Shown: positions 34,975 to 43,890 of the stretch, piece after piece
How the letters are laid out: each line of letters opens with the position of its first letter
Numbering within the stretch: position 1 is the stretch's first letter
NCBI GenBank assembly: GCA_938040055.1
Contig: CALHWY010000024.1
Span: 108,304-172,303, forward strand
Direction of reading: 5' to 3'
Length of the DNA: 64,000 nt
Source of the DNA: an uncultured Endomicrobiia bacterium
GTDB lineage: Bacteria; Elusimicrobiota; Endomicrobiia; Endomicrobiales; Endomicrobiaceae
Translations under genes and position numbers: made by a program
Notes under the pieces: model-generated
Told to the model about the DNA's origin: nothing
The model's input: only the letters and a program-made list of their open reading frames with translations
The model's database searches: none

Positions 34975-37392
34975 TCAGGCTTTGTTGCGCATATCGGTAA
35001 ATGACTTTATTACAAATACGACGGATACGGCAAAAAACAAAGCCGCAAGCATGATGTTCAAATGTCCCCTGCCGGCCAATACCAAAGCGAGCTCCAGCGC
35101 CAGCAGCCCGAAAAGTGTGGTGAATTTTATTATGGGATTCATAGCCACCGAAGATGTGTCTTTGAAAGGATCTCCGACCGTGTCGCCGACGACTGTCGCT
35201 TTGTGGAGTTCGGTCCCTTTTTCTTTTAAATCGACTTCCGCATATTTTTTCGCATTGTCCCACGCTCCGCCGGCATTGGCCATAAATATCGCCTGAAAAA
35301 GGCCGAATAAAGCTATGGAAATAAGGTATCCGATAAAAAAATACGGCTCGACAAAAGCAAAGGCGAGCGTTGAAAAGAAAACGACAAGAAAAAGATTTAT
35401 CATGCCTTTCTGGGCGTATCTGGTACAGATTTCGACCACTTTTTTAGAGTCGTCGGTAGAAGCTTTTTCAGACGCTCCGTCAAGCTTTATATGTGTTTTG
35501 ATAAACTCCACCGCTTTGTAAGCGCCGCTTGTCACCGCGTGATTTGAAGCGCCCGTAAACCAGTAAATCACGGCGCCGCCGGCTATCAGCCCTAACAGAA
35601 AAGGAGCGTGCAGAATGGAAAGCTTTGCCACAAGCCCCGGAACAAGCCCTTCGGTAAGTATGACTATAATCGAAAAGATCATTGTTGTGGCGCCTACTAC
35701 TGCCGTTCCTATGAGAACGGGTTTAGCCGTGGCTTTAAAAGTGTTTCCCGCGCCGTCATTTTCTTCAAGCAGTATTTTCGATCTGTCAAAAGCGGGTTTG
35801 AAACCGTAATCTTTTTCAATTTCTTTGTCGATGTCTTTTATGTTTTCAATAAGCGAAAGTTCGTAGACGGACTGGGCGTTGTCGGTAACCGGCCCGTACG
35901 AGTCGACTGCTATGGTAACAGGCCCCATTCCAAGAAAACCGAAAGCCACAAGACCGAAAGAAAAAACCGCCGGCGCTATCATTATCGACGAAAGGCCGAG
36001 CGTGCTTATCGCATAAGCCGCGGCCATCAGTATTATGATTGCAAGTCCCATCCAGTAAGCGCTGAAATTGCCCGCCGTCAGGCCGGCCAGAACGTTAAGA
36101 GAAGCTCCGCCATGCTTTGAAGAAGCCACTACATTTTGCACAAAAGCGCTTTTTACCGAGGTGAAAATTTTTACGATTTCAGGTATTACGGCGCCGGCTA
36201 CGGTTCCGCAGCTTATGATGGTTGAAAGTTTCCACCAGAGAGAACCGTCTCCGAGATCCCCTATTATCAGTCCGGAAACAAGAAATGTAAGCGAGACGGA
36301 AACTATTGACGTGATCCAGACAAGAGAGGTCAGAGGAGCTTCAAAGTTCATTTTGTCGGAAGCTGCGTACTTTATTTTGGCCGTAAAAGAGTTGATTGCA
36401 TATGAAAGTGCGCTCGCTATAAGCATCATAAGACGTATTACGAAAATCCACACCAAAAGTTTGATTTGCAAGGCGGCGTCGCTTACGGCAAGAACGATAA
36501 ATGTTACCAGCGCCACGCCGGTTACTCCGTAAGTCTCGAAACCGTCCGCCGTCGGGCCTACCGAATCCCCTGCATTGTCTCCGGTGCAGTCGGCTATAAC
36601 TCCCGGATTTCTCGCGTCGTCTTCTTTAATACTGAAAACGATTTTCATCAAGTCCGAGCCGATATCCGCTATTTTGGTAAAAATCCCGCCGGCTATTCTT
36701 AGCACGGACGCGCCTAAAGATTCGCCTATGGCAAAACCTATAAAACATGCTCCCGCGAAATCTCTGGGAATAAACAAAAGTATTATCAGCATTATAAAAA
36801 GCTCTATGCTTATCAAAAGCATCCCTATGCTCATTCCGGCCCGCAGGGGGATGGCGTAAAGAGGGAAAGGTTTTCCCTTAAGGCTTGCGAATGAAGTTCT
36901 GGAATTCGCATAAGTGTTGATTCTCATTCCGAACCATGCCACGGCGTAGCTGCCGAGAATGCCTATTATGCTGCATATAATAATGGTTATGACTTTTACC
37001 GCAGCGAAATGCTGCAACAGCCCGAAATATACTGCTATTATTACAGCCAGCAGAATTTCCAGTATTATGATGAATTTGCCCTGCGTTATAAGATAAGTTT
37101 TGCACGTTTCGTAGATAAGTTCCGAAATTTCTTTCATTGATTTGTGCACGGGAAGATTTTTTATCCCCAGGAAATGATAAAGTCCGAAGCATAAACCGAA
37201 AACGCAGATAAGAAAGCCTGCGGTCAATAATGCTTTGCCGCTTAGCGCCCCGCCGAAAAAACTTACCGAAGCAAGATCCGGAAGCACTAAATTCGCTTCG
37301 CTTGCCGCAAAAGACTGATTTACCGCCGCAATGACAAAAGCGAAAACGCCCGCCGCCTTCCTCAGGGAAAAAATTTTGCCTAGCAGTTGCAT
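34975..37392 (-). CDS. hppA: Membrane-bound ion-translocating pyrophosphatase
   Basis: An 805-residue protein with about 16 membrane helices that hydrolyses pyrophosphate and pumps H+ or Na+. The catalytic Asp clusters are present (GGIFTKIADIGSDLMK, then DCTGDNAGDSVGPTADGFE, and near the C-terminus AGGAWDNAKKYAE with GDTVGDPFKDTS). In the segment equivalent to GNTTAA of K+-dependent enzymes it reads GNTFKATAK. A Lys at that position marks the K+-independent type, although the following residues are not canonical. AAAGGAG precedes the start and a consensus promoter lies upstream. It would recover energy from pyrophosphate, a sensible partner to the hydrogenase in an anaerobe. Confidence 0.93.
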   Translation of the reverse strand: MQLLGKIFSLRKAAGVFAFVIAAVNQSFAASEANLVLPDLASVSFFGGALSGKALLTAGFLICVFGLCFGLYHFLGIKNLPVHKSMKEISELIYETCKTYLITQGKFIIILEILLAVIIAVYFGLLQHFAAVKVITIIICSIIGILGSYAVAWFGMRINTYANSRTSFASLKGKPFPLYAIPLRAGMSIGMLLISIELFIMLIILLFIPRDFAGACFIGFAIGESLGASVLRIAGGIFTKIADIGSDLMKIVFSIKEDDARNPGVIADCTGDNAGDSVGPTADGFETYGVTGVALVTFIVLAVSDAALQIKLLVWIFVIRLMMLIASALSYAINSFTAKIKYAASDKMNFEAPLTSLVWITSIVSVSLTFLVSGLIIGDLGDGSLWWKLSTIISCGTVAGAVIPEIVKIFTSVKSAFVQNVVASSKHGGASLNVLAGLTAGNFSAYWMGLAIIILMAAAYAISTLGLSSIMIAPAVFSFGLVAFGFLGMGPVTIAVDSYGPVTDNAQSVYELSLIENIKDIDKEIEKDYGFKPAFDRSKILLEENDGAGNTFKATAKPVLIGTAVVGATTMIFSIIVILTEGLVPGLVAKLSILHAPFLLGLIAGGAVIYWFTGASNHAVTSGAYKAVEFIKTHIKLDGASEKASTDDSKKVVEICTRYAQKGMINLFLVVFFSTLAFAFVEPYFFIGYLISIALFGLFQAIFMANAGGAWDNAKKYAEVDLKEKGTELHKATVVGDTVGDPFKDTSSVAMNPIIKFTTLFGLLALELALVLAGRGHLNIMLAALFFAVSVVFVIKSFTDMRNKA

Positions 37393-37449
37393 ACTGTCTC
37401 CTTTGAGTGTTTTTTACCCGAACGGGTTTTGATTGAAATATCAACAGGA

Positions 37450-37478
37450 ATTATATGATTTATGTTTCATTATGTCAA
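37450..37478 (-). promoter_or_regulatory. Consensus sigma-70 promoter of hppA
   Basis: On the minus strand TTGACA (37478-37473) and TATAAT (37455-37450) are separated by 17 nt. All hexamer bases match consensus. Confidence 0.88.
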
Positions 37479-37629
37479 AGCCGGGCAAGTTTTTTACTTA
37501 TTGTAAAGCCGTTGCCTTGCGCGGGCTTTTCGGATTTTGCAAAACGCCTGAACGAAGGAAGGGGGTTTTTTTTATTTTTTTAATTAGATAAAATCTTTTA
37601 ATTACATCTTTTGTCAAAAAGGCTAAAAA

Positions 37630-38316
37630 ATGAGACTGATTAGAAATATCGCGGCTTTTCTGGCCGTTCCGCTTGTCGCCGCCTCGGCGTATACTCTGGC
37701 AAAGGCTTTTCTGGCTTTTACCTCGGAAAGCTCCGCCGTTTATATACCTTTTTGGGCCGGCGTTTTCTGTTATATGATTTTTCAGATAGTTTTTTATAAA
37801 CCTATGCGCACATATGTTTTCGGGCATGAGCTTACGCATGCTTTTGCCGCAATACTCAGCGGCGCAAAAATCAAGAAGTTTAATATAGCGAAAGAGTCGG
37901 GGCATGTAGTTGTAACCAAAAACAATGTCTGGATAACTCTGGCTCCTTACTTTTTTCCGGTTTACACTTTCATTCTCATCGCCGTTTATCTTTTTGCGGG
38001 CTGGCTTATGGACATAAGTCTTTTATATTCTTATTTTCTCTTTTTTGCCGGAATTTCCATAGCTTTCCATATCGCTCTTACGGTATATATAATAGGTGTA
38101 GGACAGCCCGATCTTAAGGTTTACGGCGTCTTTTTTTCCTATGTTCTCATAATAGCGGTCAATACCGCGGTTTTTTCTCTTTTGGCAGCTCTGGTTTTTC
38201 CAGGGGAAGTCGGTTTAAAAGAGCTTTATTCAGCCATGTACGGAAATATTCGCGCTTTTTACATGTTTATCTTTGAAGGCATAATGCAGATAATAACCGC
38301 GTTTTCGGAAACATAG
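37630..38316 (+). CDS. Membrane protein with HExxH motif, putative M50-type metallopeptidase
   Basis: A 228-residue protein with about six membrane helices. Residues 66-70 read HELTH (in YVFGHELTHAFAAIL), the zinc-binding HExxH of site-2 proteases and related membrane peptidases. A second metal-ligand motif of the NPDG type is not evident; the following SGHVVVTKNNVW loop and the large hydrophobic region recall the M50-like families of uncharacterised proteins. It would cleave within or near the membrane. AAAGG precedes the start. The next gene lies 53 nt downstream on the same strand. Confidence 0.65.
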   Translation: MRLIRNIAAFLAVPLVAASAYTLAKAFLAFTSESSAVYIPFWAGVFCYMIFQIVFYKPMRTYVFGHELTHAFAAILSGAKIKKFNIAKESGHVVVTKNNVWITLAPYFFPVYTFILIAVYLFAGWLMDISLLYSYFLFFAGISIAFHIALTVYIIGVGQPDLKVYGVFFSYVLIIAVNTAVFSLLAALVFPGEVGLKELYSAMYGNIRAFYMFIFEGIMQIITAFSET

Positions 38317-38369
38317 TCTCAAAAATACAGTTTTCAAAAATATAAAAACAAAACAGAGGTTTATCGGAA

Positions 38370-38963
38370 ATGATTAATATACCCGCGGACGAGCTGAAAA
38401 GAAAAGGATTTCATCTGCTTTCGCTGATTTACGCTTTCGGCTACTGGCATCTTCACAAAAATACCGTTATATGGGGGCTGTCCGCAGCTATTGCAGTAGT
38501 TGCGGTTCTTGAAATACTGAGATTCAATGTCCCGCCGTGCAATGAATTTTTTTGCAAATATTTTAAAGGTTTTTACAGAGCCGAAGAAGCGAAAAAAATA
38601 AGCGGGCTGATAGGAACGCTTTCCGGCGCGCTTATCACCGTGATTTTGTTTAAGAATAAATATATGGTTATGGCGAGTTTCCTGTATCTTGCTTTCGGGG
38701 ATTCTCTTGCGGCTTTAGCGGGCAGGACGTTCGGAAAGCATAAACTGCCGGCCGGCAAAAGCTTAGAGGGCACTATGGCATGTTTTGCCGCCTGTTTTGC
38801 GGCGGGATTATTTTTGTTTAACTGGAAATTCGCGCTTGCGGGCGCGGTTATCGCGGCCGCGGTGGAAGCCGTTCCGTGGCCGATAAACGATAATTTCTGG
38901 ATGCAGATACTCAATGCCTTTTTTCTGACTTTGCTTGGCGGAGCCGTAATATGGGCGGCGTGA
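38370..38963 (+). CDS. Polyprenol/diacylglycerol kinase-like protein (DGK1/SEC59/VTE5 family)
   Basis: A 197-residue protein with about six membrane helices. DELKRKGFHLLS at the start and the nucleotide-binding signature FGDSLAALAGRTFGKHKLP with GKSLEGTMACF are characteristic of CTP-dependent dolichol/diacylglycerol/phytol kinases. The family phosphorylates a lipid alcohol in the membrane; the bacterial substrate is not known. Its 3' end overlaps the ABC ATPase gene by 13 nt, so they are co-transcribed. Confidence 0.8.
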   Translation: MINIPADELKRKGFHLLSLIYAFGYWHLHKNTVIWGLSAAIAVVAVLEILRFNVPPCNEFFCKYFKGFYRAEEAKKISGLIGTLSGALITVILFKNKYMVMASFLYLAFGDSLAALAGRTFGKHKLPAGKSLEGTMACFAACFAAGLFLFNWKFALAGAVIAAAVEAVPWPINDNFWMQILNAFFLTLLGGAVIWAA

Positions 38964-39715
38964 AAGCGGCGGAAGTATGCGGGCTTGTGAAAAAATACGG
39001 CGGCTTCAAAGCCGTTGACGGAATCAGCTTTGACGTTAAAAAGGGGGAAATTTTCGCTTTTCTGGGTCCTAACGGAGCCGGAAAGACGACCACGGTAAAA
39101 ATGCTTGCCGGACTTCTGAAACCCAGCGGCGGCTTTGCGAAGATTCTGGGGCTCGATCTGGAAAAAGACATCGGTTTGATAAAGGAAAGGACGGGATTCG
39201 TTCCCGACCAGCCTTATGTTTATCCCTACCTTACCGCTTTTGAATATATGAGGACCATAGGCGATATTTATAAAGTGCCGGTCGAATATCAGAAAAAGAC
39301 TATTCCTGCGCTGTTTGAAATGTTCGAGATAAATGACAGAAAGGGGGAAATAATAGATTCGTTTTCCCACGGAATGAAACAAAAACTGGTCATTTCCGGA
39401 GTATTGCTGCACAGACCGGAAATTATGTTTCTTGACGAGCCGCTTGTCGGGCTTGACCCTAAAAGCGCCAAGATAGTCAAAGATCTTTTCGCAAGGCTGG
39501 CAAAGCGGGGCACCGCAATATTTATGTGCACCCATGTGCTTGAAATAGCCCAGAAACTTGCCGACAGGATATGCATAATCGATGAAGGCAAAATTCTTGC
39601 ACTGGACACATTCGAGAATTTGCAAAAAAAAGACGAGCGAGGCTCCGATCTGGAATCGATATACCTGCGTCTTACAGGCGCTTTTGAAAGAGCCCCGGCG
39701 CCGGAAGATATCTGA
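38951..39715 (+). CDS. ABC transporter ATP-binding protein
   Basis: A 254-residue ATPase with Walker A (GPNGAGKTTTVKML), signature FSHGMKQKL and Walker B plus Glu (EIMFLDEPLVGLDP), then the His loop (MCTHVLE). The divergent SHGMKQK signature is typical of exporters of the ABC-2 class. It overlaps its permease gene by a single base (TGATG). Confidence 0.9.
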   Translation: MGGVKAAEVCGLVKKYGGFKAVDGISFDVKKGEIFAFLGPNGAGKTTTVKMLAGLLKPSGGFAKILGLDLEKDIGLIKERTGFVPDQPYVYPYLTAFEYMRTIGDIYKVPVEYQKKTIPALFEMFEINDRKGEIIDSFSHGMKQKLVISGVLLHRPEIMFLDEPLVGLDPKSAKIVKDLFARLAKRGTAIFMCTHVLEIAQKLADRICIIDEGKILALDTFENLQKKDERGSDLESIYLRLTGAFERAPAPEDI

Positions 39716-41334
39716 TGTCCCATCTTATTAAAATATCAATTCTTTCCCTTATAAACCGCCTCAACTCTCTTAATTTCAGAAATAATTTGAAGGCCGCGGT
39801 TTTCATCTTTATAGGGATAAATATCATTTTTGTCATTTACGGAGCATCCTATGCTTTTCTTAAATATATAAATTCCGTAACCGGAGCAGGTCCTTTAATA
39901 GTCAATAAACTTTTGTCGCTGATATTGATCACGGCTTTTATGATGACGGTTTTGTCGGCAGTCATAATTTCCTTTTCGTCCGTTTATTTCGGCAGGGACA
40001 TAAAATGGCTTTTGGCTTCTCCTATAAAAACCGGCGATATTTTTGCGTTTAAAGCGGTAAATTCTTTTTTTTACTCTTCCTGGATGGTTTTCGCCGCTCT
40101 TATTCCGTTTATGTCCGCTCTGGGAGCGGTAAAAAATGCAGGCATACGGTACTATGTTTTTTCCGTAATTTTCGCTTTTCCTTTTCTTGCCTGCGCGAGT
40201 TTTGCGGCTACGGGGCTGACCGTTATCATAATGCGTTTTTTGCCCGCGGCAAAAGTCAGAAATCTGATTTTAATTATAGCAATGGCATTCTCCGCTTTTG
40301 TTCTTGTGTTCGTTCGCCTTATACAGCCTGAAAAACTGGCAAGTTCGGAAGGTTTTGAGATTTTGTCCCAGTACTTGGGATATCTTGACGCGCCTACCGC
40401 CAAGTTTTTTCCTTCCTGGTGGTACGCTTCGGCGGCGACCTCTCTTATAGCCGGAGATTTCGGCGCCGCATTGTTTTCGGCCGCGCTTCTTTTCGGGACG
40501 GCTGTGATTTTGTGGCTTATTATAAAATTTCTTGCGGATAAATATTACCTGCACGGGCTTAACGAAGGGCAGGCTTTCGCTTCCGTAAATTCGCGAAAAA
40601 AATCTTTCGTGAAAAGGAGCCCGTTTTTCGCCGTCTTTGTAAAAGACATAAAAGTATTCGTCAGAGACAGCGGACAATGGTCGCAGGTGCTGATACTGGC
40701 GTCGATAGTCGTGGTATATCTGTTCAGCATCTACAAACTGTCGTTTGAAACCGTGAAAATGCATAATACTATGTCCGCAGCCAACTGCGCTCTGGTATGG
40801 TTTGTCGCGGCCGCAGTGTCTTTAAGGCTTGCCTTTCCCCTTATAAGCCTTGAGGGGGAAAGTTTCTGGTTTTTGCTGGCGAGCCCGGTAAGCAGATTTC
40901 AGATTTTCGCGGAAAAAATACTTTTCGGCAGCATTCCGGTTTTTGCCGTTTCCATGATATTGATTTTTGCCGCAAACTGCATAATGGGCATTTCAAAACC
41001 GGTTTTTATTCTCACTCTGGCGGCTACGGCGGCAATGTCGCTTCTTATAAGCTGCTGCGCCGTGTCAATAGGGGCCGTCGCGCCGAAGTTTGATTATTCC
41101 AATATCCCGCAGATAGAATCTTCTTTAGGCGGGCTTGTGTGCATGCTTTTTCTGTTTTTTATGATTATCGTCAATCTTGTGATAATTATGCAGCCTTTGA
41201 GACTTTATTATGTAAAAAGCCCGGCGGACGTCCCTTTTTTCGAATACGGCGCGGCGCTTGTATTGATTGACGCGGTTTTCTTTGTTATTATTTCGGCTAT
41301 GGGATACAGTGCCGTTAAAAGGATTGAAAGATGA
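39715..41334 (+). CDS. ABC-2 type permease
   Basis: A 539-residue membrane protein with roughly 12 predicted helices. Large hydrophilic loops sit around residues 275-320 and the protein shows the inner FKDIKVFVRDSGQWSQ segment found in two-domain exporter permeases. It pairs with the ATPase encoded just upstream. The substrate is unknown. It overlaps the deacetylase gene by 4 nt (ATGA), which hints at a link with cell-envelope polysaccharide. Confidence 0.82.
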   Translation: MSHLIKISILSLINRLNSLNFRNNLKAAVFIFIGINIIFVIYGASYAFLKYINSVTGAGPLIVNKLLSLILITAFMMTVLSAVIISFSSVYFGRDIKWLLASPIKTGDIFAFKAVNSFFYSSWMVFAALIPFMSALGAVKNAGIRYYVFSVIFAFPFLACASFAATGLTVIIMRFLPAAKVRNLILIIAMAFSAFVLVFVRLIQPEKLASSEGFEILSQYLGYLDAPTAKFFPSWWYASAATSLIAGDFGAALFSAALLFGTAVILWLIIKFLADKYYLHGLNEGQAFASVNSRKKSFVKRSPFFAVFVKDIKVFVRDSGQWSQVLILASIVVVYLFSIYKLSFETVKMHNTMSAANCALVWFVAAAVSLRLAFPLISLEGESFWFLLASPVSRFQIFAEKILFGSIPVFAVSMILIFAANCIMGISKPVFILTLAATAAMSLLISCCAVSIGAVAPKFDYSNIPQIESSLGGLVCMLFLFFMIIVNLVIIMQPLRLYYVKSPADVPFFEYGAALVLIDAVFFVIISAMGYSAVKRIER

Positions 41335-42023
41335 AAAGTTTTTTTGCTTTTGCCCTGCTGTTTTGCGTTTGTTTTTGTTATGCGGAAAGCGGAATTTTTT
41401 ATGCCGACGGACCCGGAAATTCAAAAAAGGTCGCGCTGACATTTGACGACGGACCCGGAAAGACGACAGCGCGGATTCTTGAAATATTAAATGAAAAAAA
41501 CGTAAAGGCGACTTTCTTTATGCTGGGCAGCAGAGTGGCGGCGAATCCTTCCATGGCGGGAAAGGTCGCCGGAGAGGGACATGAAATAGGCAATCATACT
41601 TATGATCATTTTAATTTTTTCAGGTATGAGCTTGAAGATAAAGCGGAAAAAATTGAACGCGAACTTTTAAAATCCGAGGAAATAATAGAGAAAGCTTCCG
41701 GGCAAAAGCCTTTTCTTGTCCGCTATCCCCACGGTTATTGCAGAAAGGATGCTTTGGAAATCGCCGGAAAAAACGGATATTATGTGATAAACTGGTCTTT
41801 CGGATGCGACTGGGATATGAAACTCGGCGATGAAGAATTATATGAAAAATATGCCGGCGCTGTAAAAAAAGGCGCGATTTTTCTTATGCATGACTCCAAT
41901 ACCAAAGCCGTAAATATTTTAGCGGACTTGATAGATAAACTGAGAGAAGACGGTTATGAAATCGTTACCGTAAGCGAACTGCTGGGCCTTAAAAAGCGCG
42001 GTCCCGGCGGCTTGGAACAATAA
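41331..42023 (+). CDS. Polysaccharide deacetylase (NodB domain)
   Basis: A 230-residue secreted carbohydrate esterase family 4 enzyme. A signal peptide ends near residue 17 (CFCYAES). The NodB motifs are present: motif 1 LTFDDGPGKTTARIL, with the catalytic base and metal Asp, and motif 2 HEIGNHTYDH, with the two metal-binding His. Further on come RYPHGYCRKDAL and the ILMHD-like IFLMHDS motif. It removes N-acetyl groups from peptidoglycan or another glycan in the periplasm. It overlaps the ABC permease gene by 4 nt. Confidence 0.9.
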   Translation: MKSFFAFALLFCVCFCYAESGIFYADGPGNSKKVALTFDDGPGKTTARILEILNEKNVKATFFMLGSRVAANPSMAGKVAGEGHEIGNHTYDHFNFFRYELEDKAEKIERELLKSEEIIEKASGQKPFLVRYPHGYCRKDALEIAGKNGYYVINWSFGCDWDMKLGDEELYEKYAGAVKKGAIFLMHDSNTKAVNILADLIDKLREDGYEIVTVSELLGLKKRGPGGLEQ

Positions 42024-42037
42024 AACAGGAGGGTTCA

Positions 42038-42283
42038 ATGGCTGATATTTTAATTCTTTCCGTGGCCGAAAGAAAAGATACGGCGGTGAAAGTGCAGGAA
42101 ATTCTTACCGGAGCCGGCTGTATGATTAAAACAAGGCTGGGGCTGCACGAAGGCGATGCGGGAAAATGTTCGGACGCGGGTCTTATAATATTGCAGCTTG
42201 CGGCGGACAAGGAAGATATAAACGGTTTGGCGTCAAAGCTTGAGGCGCTTGAAGGCGTGAAAGCGAAACTCGTGGAAATTTAA
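42038..42283 (+). CDS. Small ACT-like protein resembling the TM1266 hydrogenase-regulator family
   Basis: An 81-residue protein. The pattern DILILSVAERKDTAVKVQEI, then LTGAGCMIKTRLGLH, then IILQLAADKEDI and LEALEGVKAKLVEI fits a beta-alpha-beta-beta-alpha-beta ferredoxin-like fold. The fold and spacing resemble the TM1266-type iron-only hydrogenase system regulators. That assignment is from pattern similarity only. A good AGGAGGG ribosome site lies 9 nt before the ATG. Its stop overlaps that of the opposing deaminase gene. Confidence 0.6.
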   Translation: MADILILSVAERKDTAVKVQEILTGAGCMIKTRLGLHEGDAGKCSDAGLIILQLAADKEDINGLASKLEALEGVKAKLVEI

Positions 42284-42756
42284 TATTTTGTCTTACAGGG
42301 AAGAGAATTCCACTCTTCAAACGGAAGTTTGCCGTTTTCGGTTCTGACAAAATGCTGTTTGATCTTTCTTTTTTCGGGAGGCTTTTTGAATTCTTCTAAG
42401 ATCATCTCGTCTTTAAATCCGTACTTTGAGGCGGTTTTTTTATCCGCGCAGTAATAGATCTTTTTTATATTAGCCCAGTAAATGGCGCCTAAACACATAG
42501 GGCAGGGTTCGCAGGATGAAAATATTTCACATCCGGAAAGATCGAAAGTTTTTAATTTTTTTCCCGCTTTTCTGATCGCCTCTATTTCGGCATGGGCGGT
42601 AGGATCATTTTTGTTTGTGACCGAGTTGCGCGCGGATGAAACAATCTTTCCTCTTTTGATAATAATCGCCGCAAAAGGACCGCTTTTTTTTCTCTTGACA
42701 TTGTTTACGGCCAGAGTTATAATTTTTTCTGCAAGTTTCATTTTGTTCGTTGTCAT
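42280..42756 (-). CDS. Cytidine/deoxycytidylate-type deaminase (guanine deaminase-like)
   Basis: A 158-residue zinc deaminase. The motifs HAEIEAI (zinc His and catalytic Glu) and SCEPCPMCLGA (two zinc Cys) are complete. The C-terminal region (DEMILEEFKKPPEKRKIKQ, LPFEEWN) looks closer to guanine deaminases than to the tRNA adenosine deaminase TadA. It acts in purine salvage if that is correct. ATG 42756 (MTTNKMKLAEK) is chosen; the open frame upstream runs through hydrophobic residues that do not fit a soluble deaminase. Confidence 0.82.
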   Translation of the reverse strand: MTTNKMKLAEKIITLAVNNVKRKKSGPFAAIIIKRGKIVSSARNSVTNKNDPTAHAEIEAIRKAGKKLKTFDLSGCEIFSSCEPCPMCLGAIYWANIKKIYYCADKKTASKYGFKDEMILEEFKKPPEKRKIKQHFVRTENGKLPFEEWNSLPCKTKY

Positions 42757-42825
42757 TTCAACATTATAACAAAATCGCAAAAAATAAAAAAAATATATTG
42801 CAATATTTTTTGCATTGTGATATAC

Positions 42826-42854
42826 TTGACACATCCGTTGCACGAATTTATGCT
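42826..42854 (+). promoter_or_regulatory. Pilin gene promoter, possibly dual sigma-70 / sigma-54
   Basis: TTGACA (42826-42831), 17 nt, TATGCT (42849-42854) reads as a sigma-70 promoter. The same bases also spell TGACAC, 5 nt, TTGCA (42827-42842), a sigma-54-like -24/-12 element with one mismatch in the -24 GG. PilA genes are often under sigma-54. Confidence 0.6.
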
Positions 42855-42916
42855 AGTAAAGGGGGTGAATCCTAAATCTAGTCGGAAGCAAATAAAAGCA
42901 AAAAAAGGAGAAAAAA

Positions 42917-43330
42917 ATGAAAAAATCAAAAGGTTTTACGCTTGTAGAGTTGATCATAGTTATCGTCATTGTAGGTATATTATCAATCGTTGCAGTGCCT
43001 ATTTACAGAGGATACACGAAGAAAGCCATAGCAACTGAAGCAAAGGCTCTCTTGGGTTCAATTGCAACAGCTGAGAAAGTATACTATGCGGAATTCGGCC
43101 AGTATTTCAATGTGGCGAATGATACCGATTACATCAGAGAGCTTGATGTTGACTCAAGATCCAATAAATACTTCAAAAAGTACAAAGTTACCGCTAATAA
43201 TGCTTCAGCCAATAAGTCGTTTACCGCAGAATCTAACGGTGATGCGGCTACCGCCGCAAACGGCATCAAATTGACTTTAATTGCCGAAGAAAACGGCGCG
43301 GTCACGACATCGGCGACGGGTCTTGACTAA
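42917..43330 (+). CDS. Type IV pilin (major pilin-like)
   Basis: A 137-residue prepilin. The leader MKKSKG is followed by the methylated N-terminus FTLVELIIVIVIVGILSIVAV, with cleavage after Gly6 and Glu5 of the mature protein. The C-terminal domain is small, without the usual Cys pair. An AAAAGGAG ribosome site and a long leader (from about 42860) suggest high expression, and a strong terminator follows directly. It forms fibres through the type II/IV assembly machinery, which is encoded elsewhere. Confidence 0.92.
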   Translation: MKKSKGFTLVELIIVIVIVGILSIVAVPIYRGYTKKAIATEAKALLGSIATAEKVYYAEFGQYFNVANDTDYIRELDVDSRSNKYFKKYKVTANNASANKSFTAESNGDAATAANGIKLTLIAEENGAVTTSATGLD

Positions 43331-43342
43331 TAAGCGTATTTT

Positions 43343-43382
43343 AAACAGCCCTTTGCAATTTTATTGCAAAGGGCTGTTTTTA
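43343..43382 (+). terminator. Strong terminator after the pilin gene
   Basis: AAACAGCCCTTTGCAA pairs with TTGCAAAGGGCTGTTT across a 5-nt loop and ends in Ts. It separates the pilin from the next pilin-like gene and would keep their expression unequal. Confidence 0.88.
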
Positions 43383-43413
43383 TTACCGTTTCCGCGGATT
43401 ATCGGAGAGGATT

Positions 43414-43890
43414 ATGATGAAAAAGATCAATAGAGGATTTACTTTAGTAGAAGTGGTAATAACTACGGTCATTGTCGGTATTCTTTCTATAATCGGGGGC
43501 GTTGTTTATAAAAAACAAGTGGACAATGCAAGGTACAATGAAGGCTTGAGGCTGATACAAAGTTTAAAAGAGCAGGAAGATCTTTCCTTATCTTTCGCTT
43601 CTACGGACACTACAAAGAATCCTTTTTTCATTACCGGCGGAGTAATCAATACCACTTATACGATTGACAGAAATGCCCAGAAGCTTGGCAAATTTTACAT
43701 ATATCCCCATCATAACCGTTATTTCAGGGAGTTTGAGATAAGGTATCCCGAACTTGACGAACTGAGCCGGTATAATATCTTGGGTTTCGGATATATTATT
43801 GAGGCTTACTATCCCAATAAAGTCAAGTCTAAGCTGACATTGAAAATGGTAGGTTCTTCGGAAGGCTCTTATACGGTTATAAGGGAATAG
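43414..43890 (+). CDS. Second prepilin-like protein (minor pilin or pseudopilin)
   Basis: A 158-residue protein with a prepilin leader (MMKKINRG then FTLVEVVITTVIVGILSIIG). The mature part carries a longer globular domain than the first pilin (residues about 40-158), rich in Tyr and basic residues, with no Cys. It lies after the pilin terminator, so it is probably expressed at a lower level, as minor pilins are. The start could be either of two adjacent ATGs (43414 or 43417). Its end overlaps the opposing recN by 14 nt. Confidence 0.85.
   Translation: MMKKINRGFTLVEVVITTVIVGILSIIGGVVYKKQVDNARYNEGLRLIQSLKEQEDLSLSFASTDTTKNPFFITGGVINTTYTIDRNAQKLGKFYIYPHHNRYFREFEIRYPELDELSRYNILGFGYIIEAYYPNKVKSKLTLKMVGSSEGSYTVIRE

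Noticed and set aside
42817..43038. A 73-codon frame overlapping the pilin leader
   Set aside because: It overlaps the promoter and the pilin gene in another frame and has no ribosome site.
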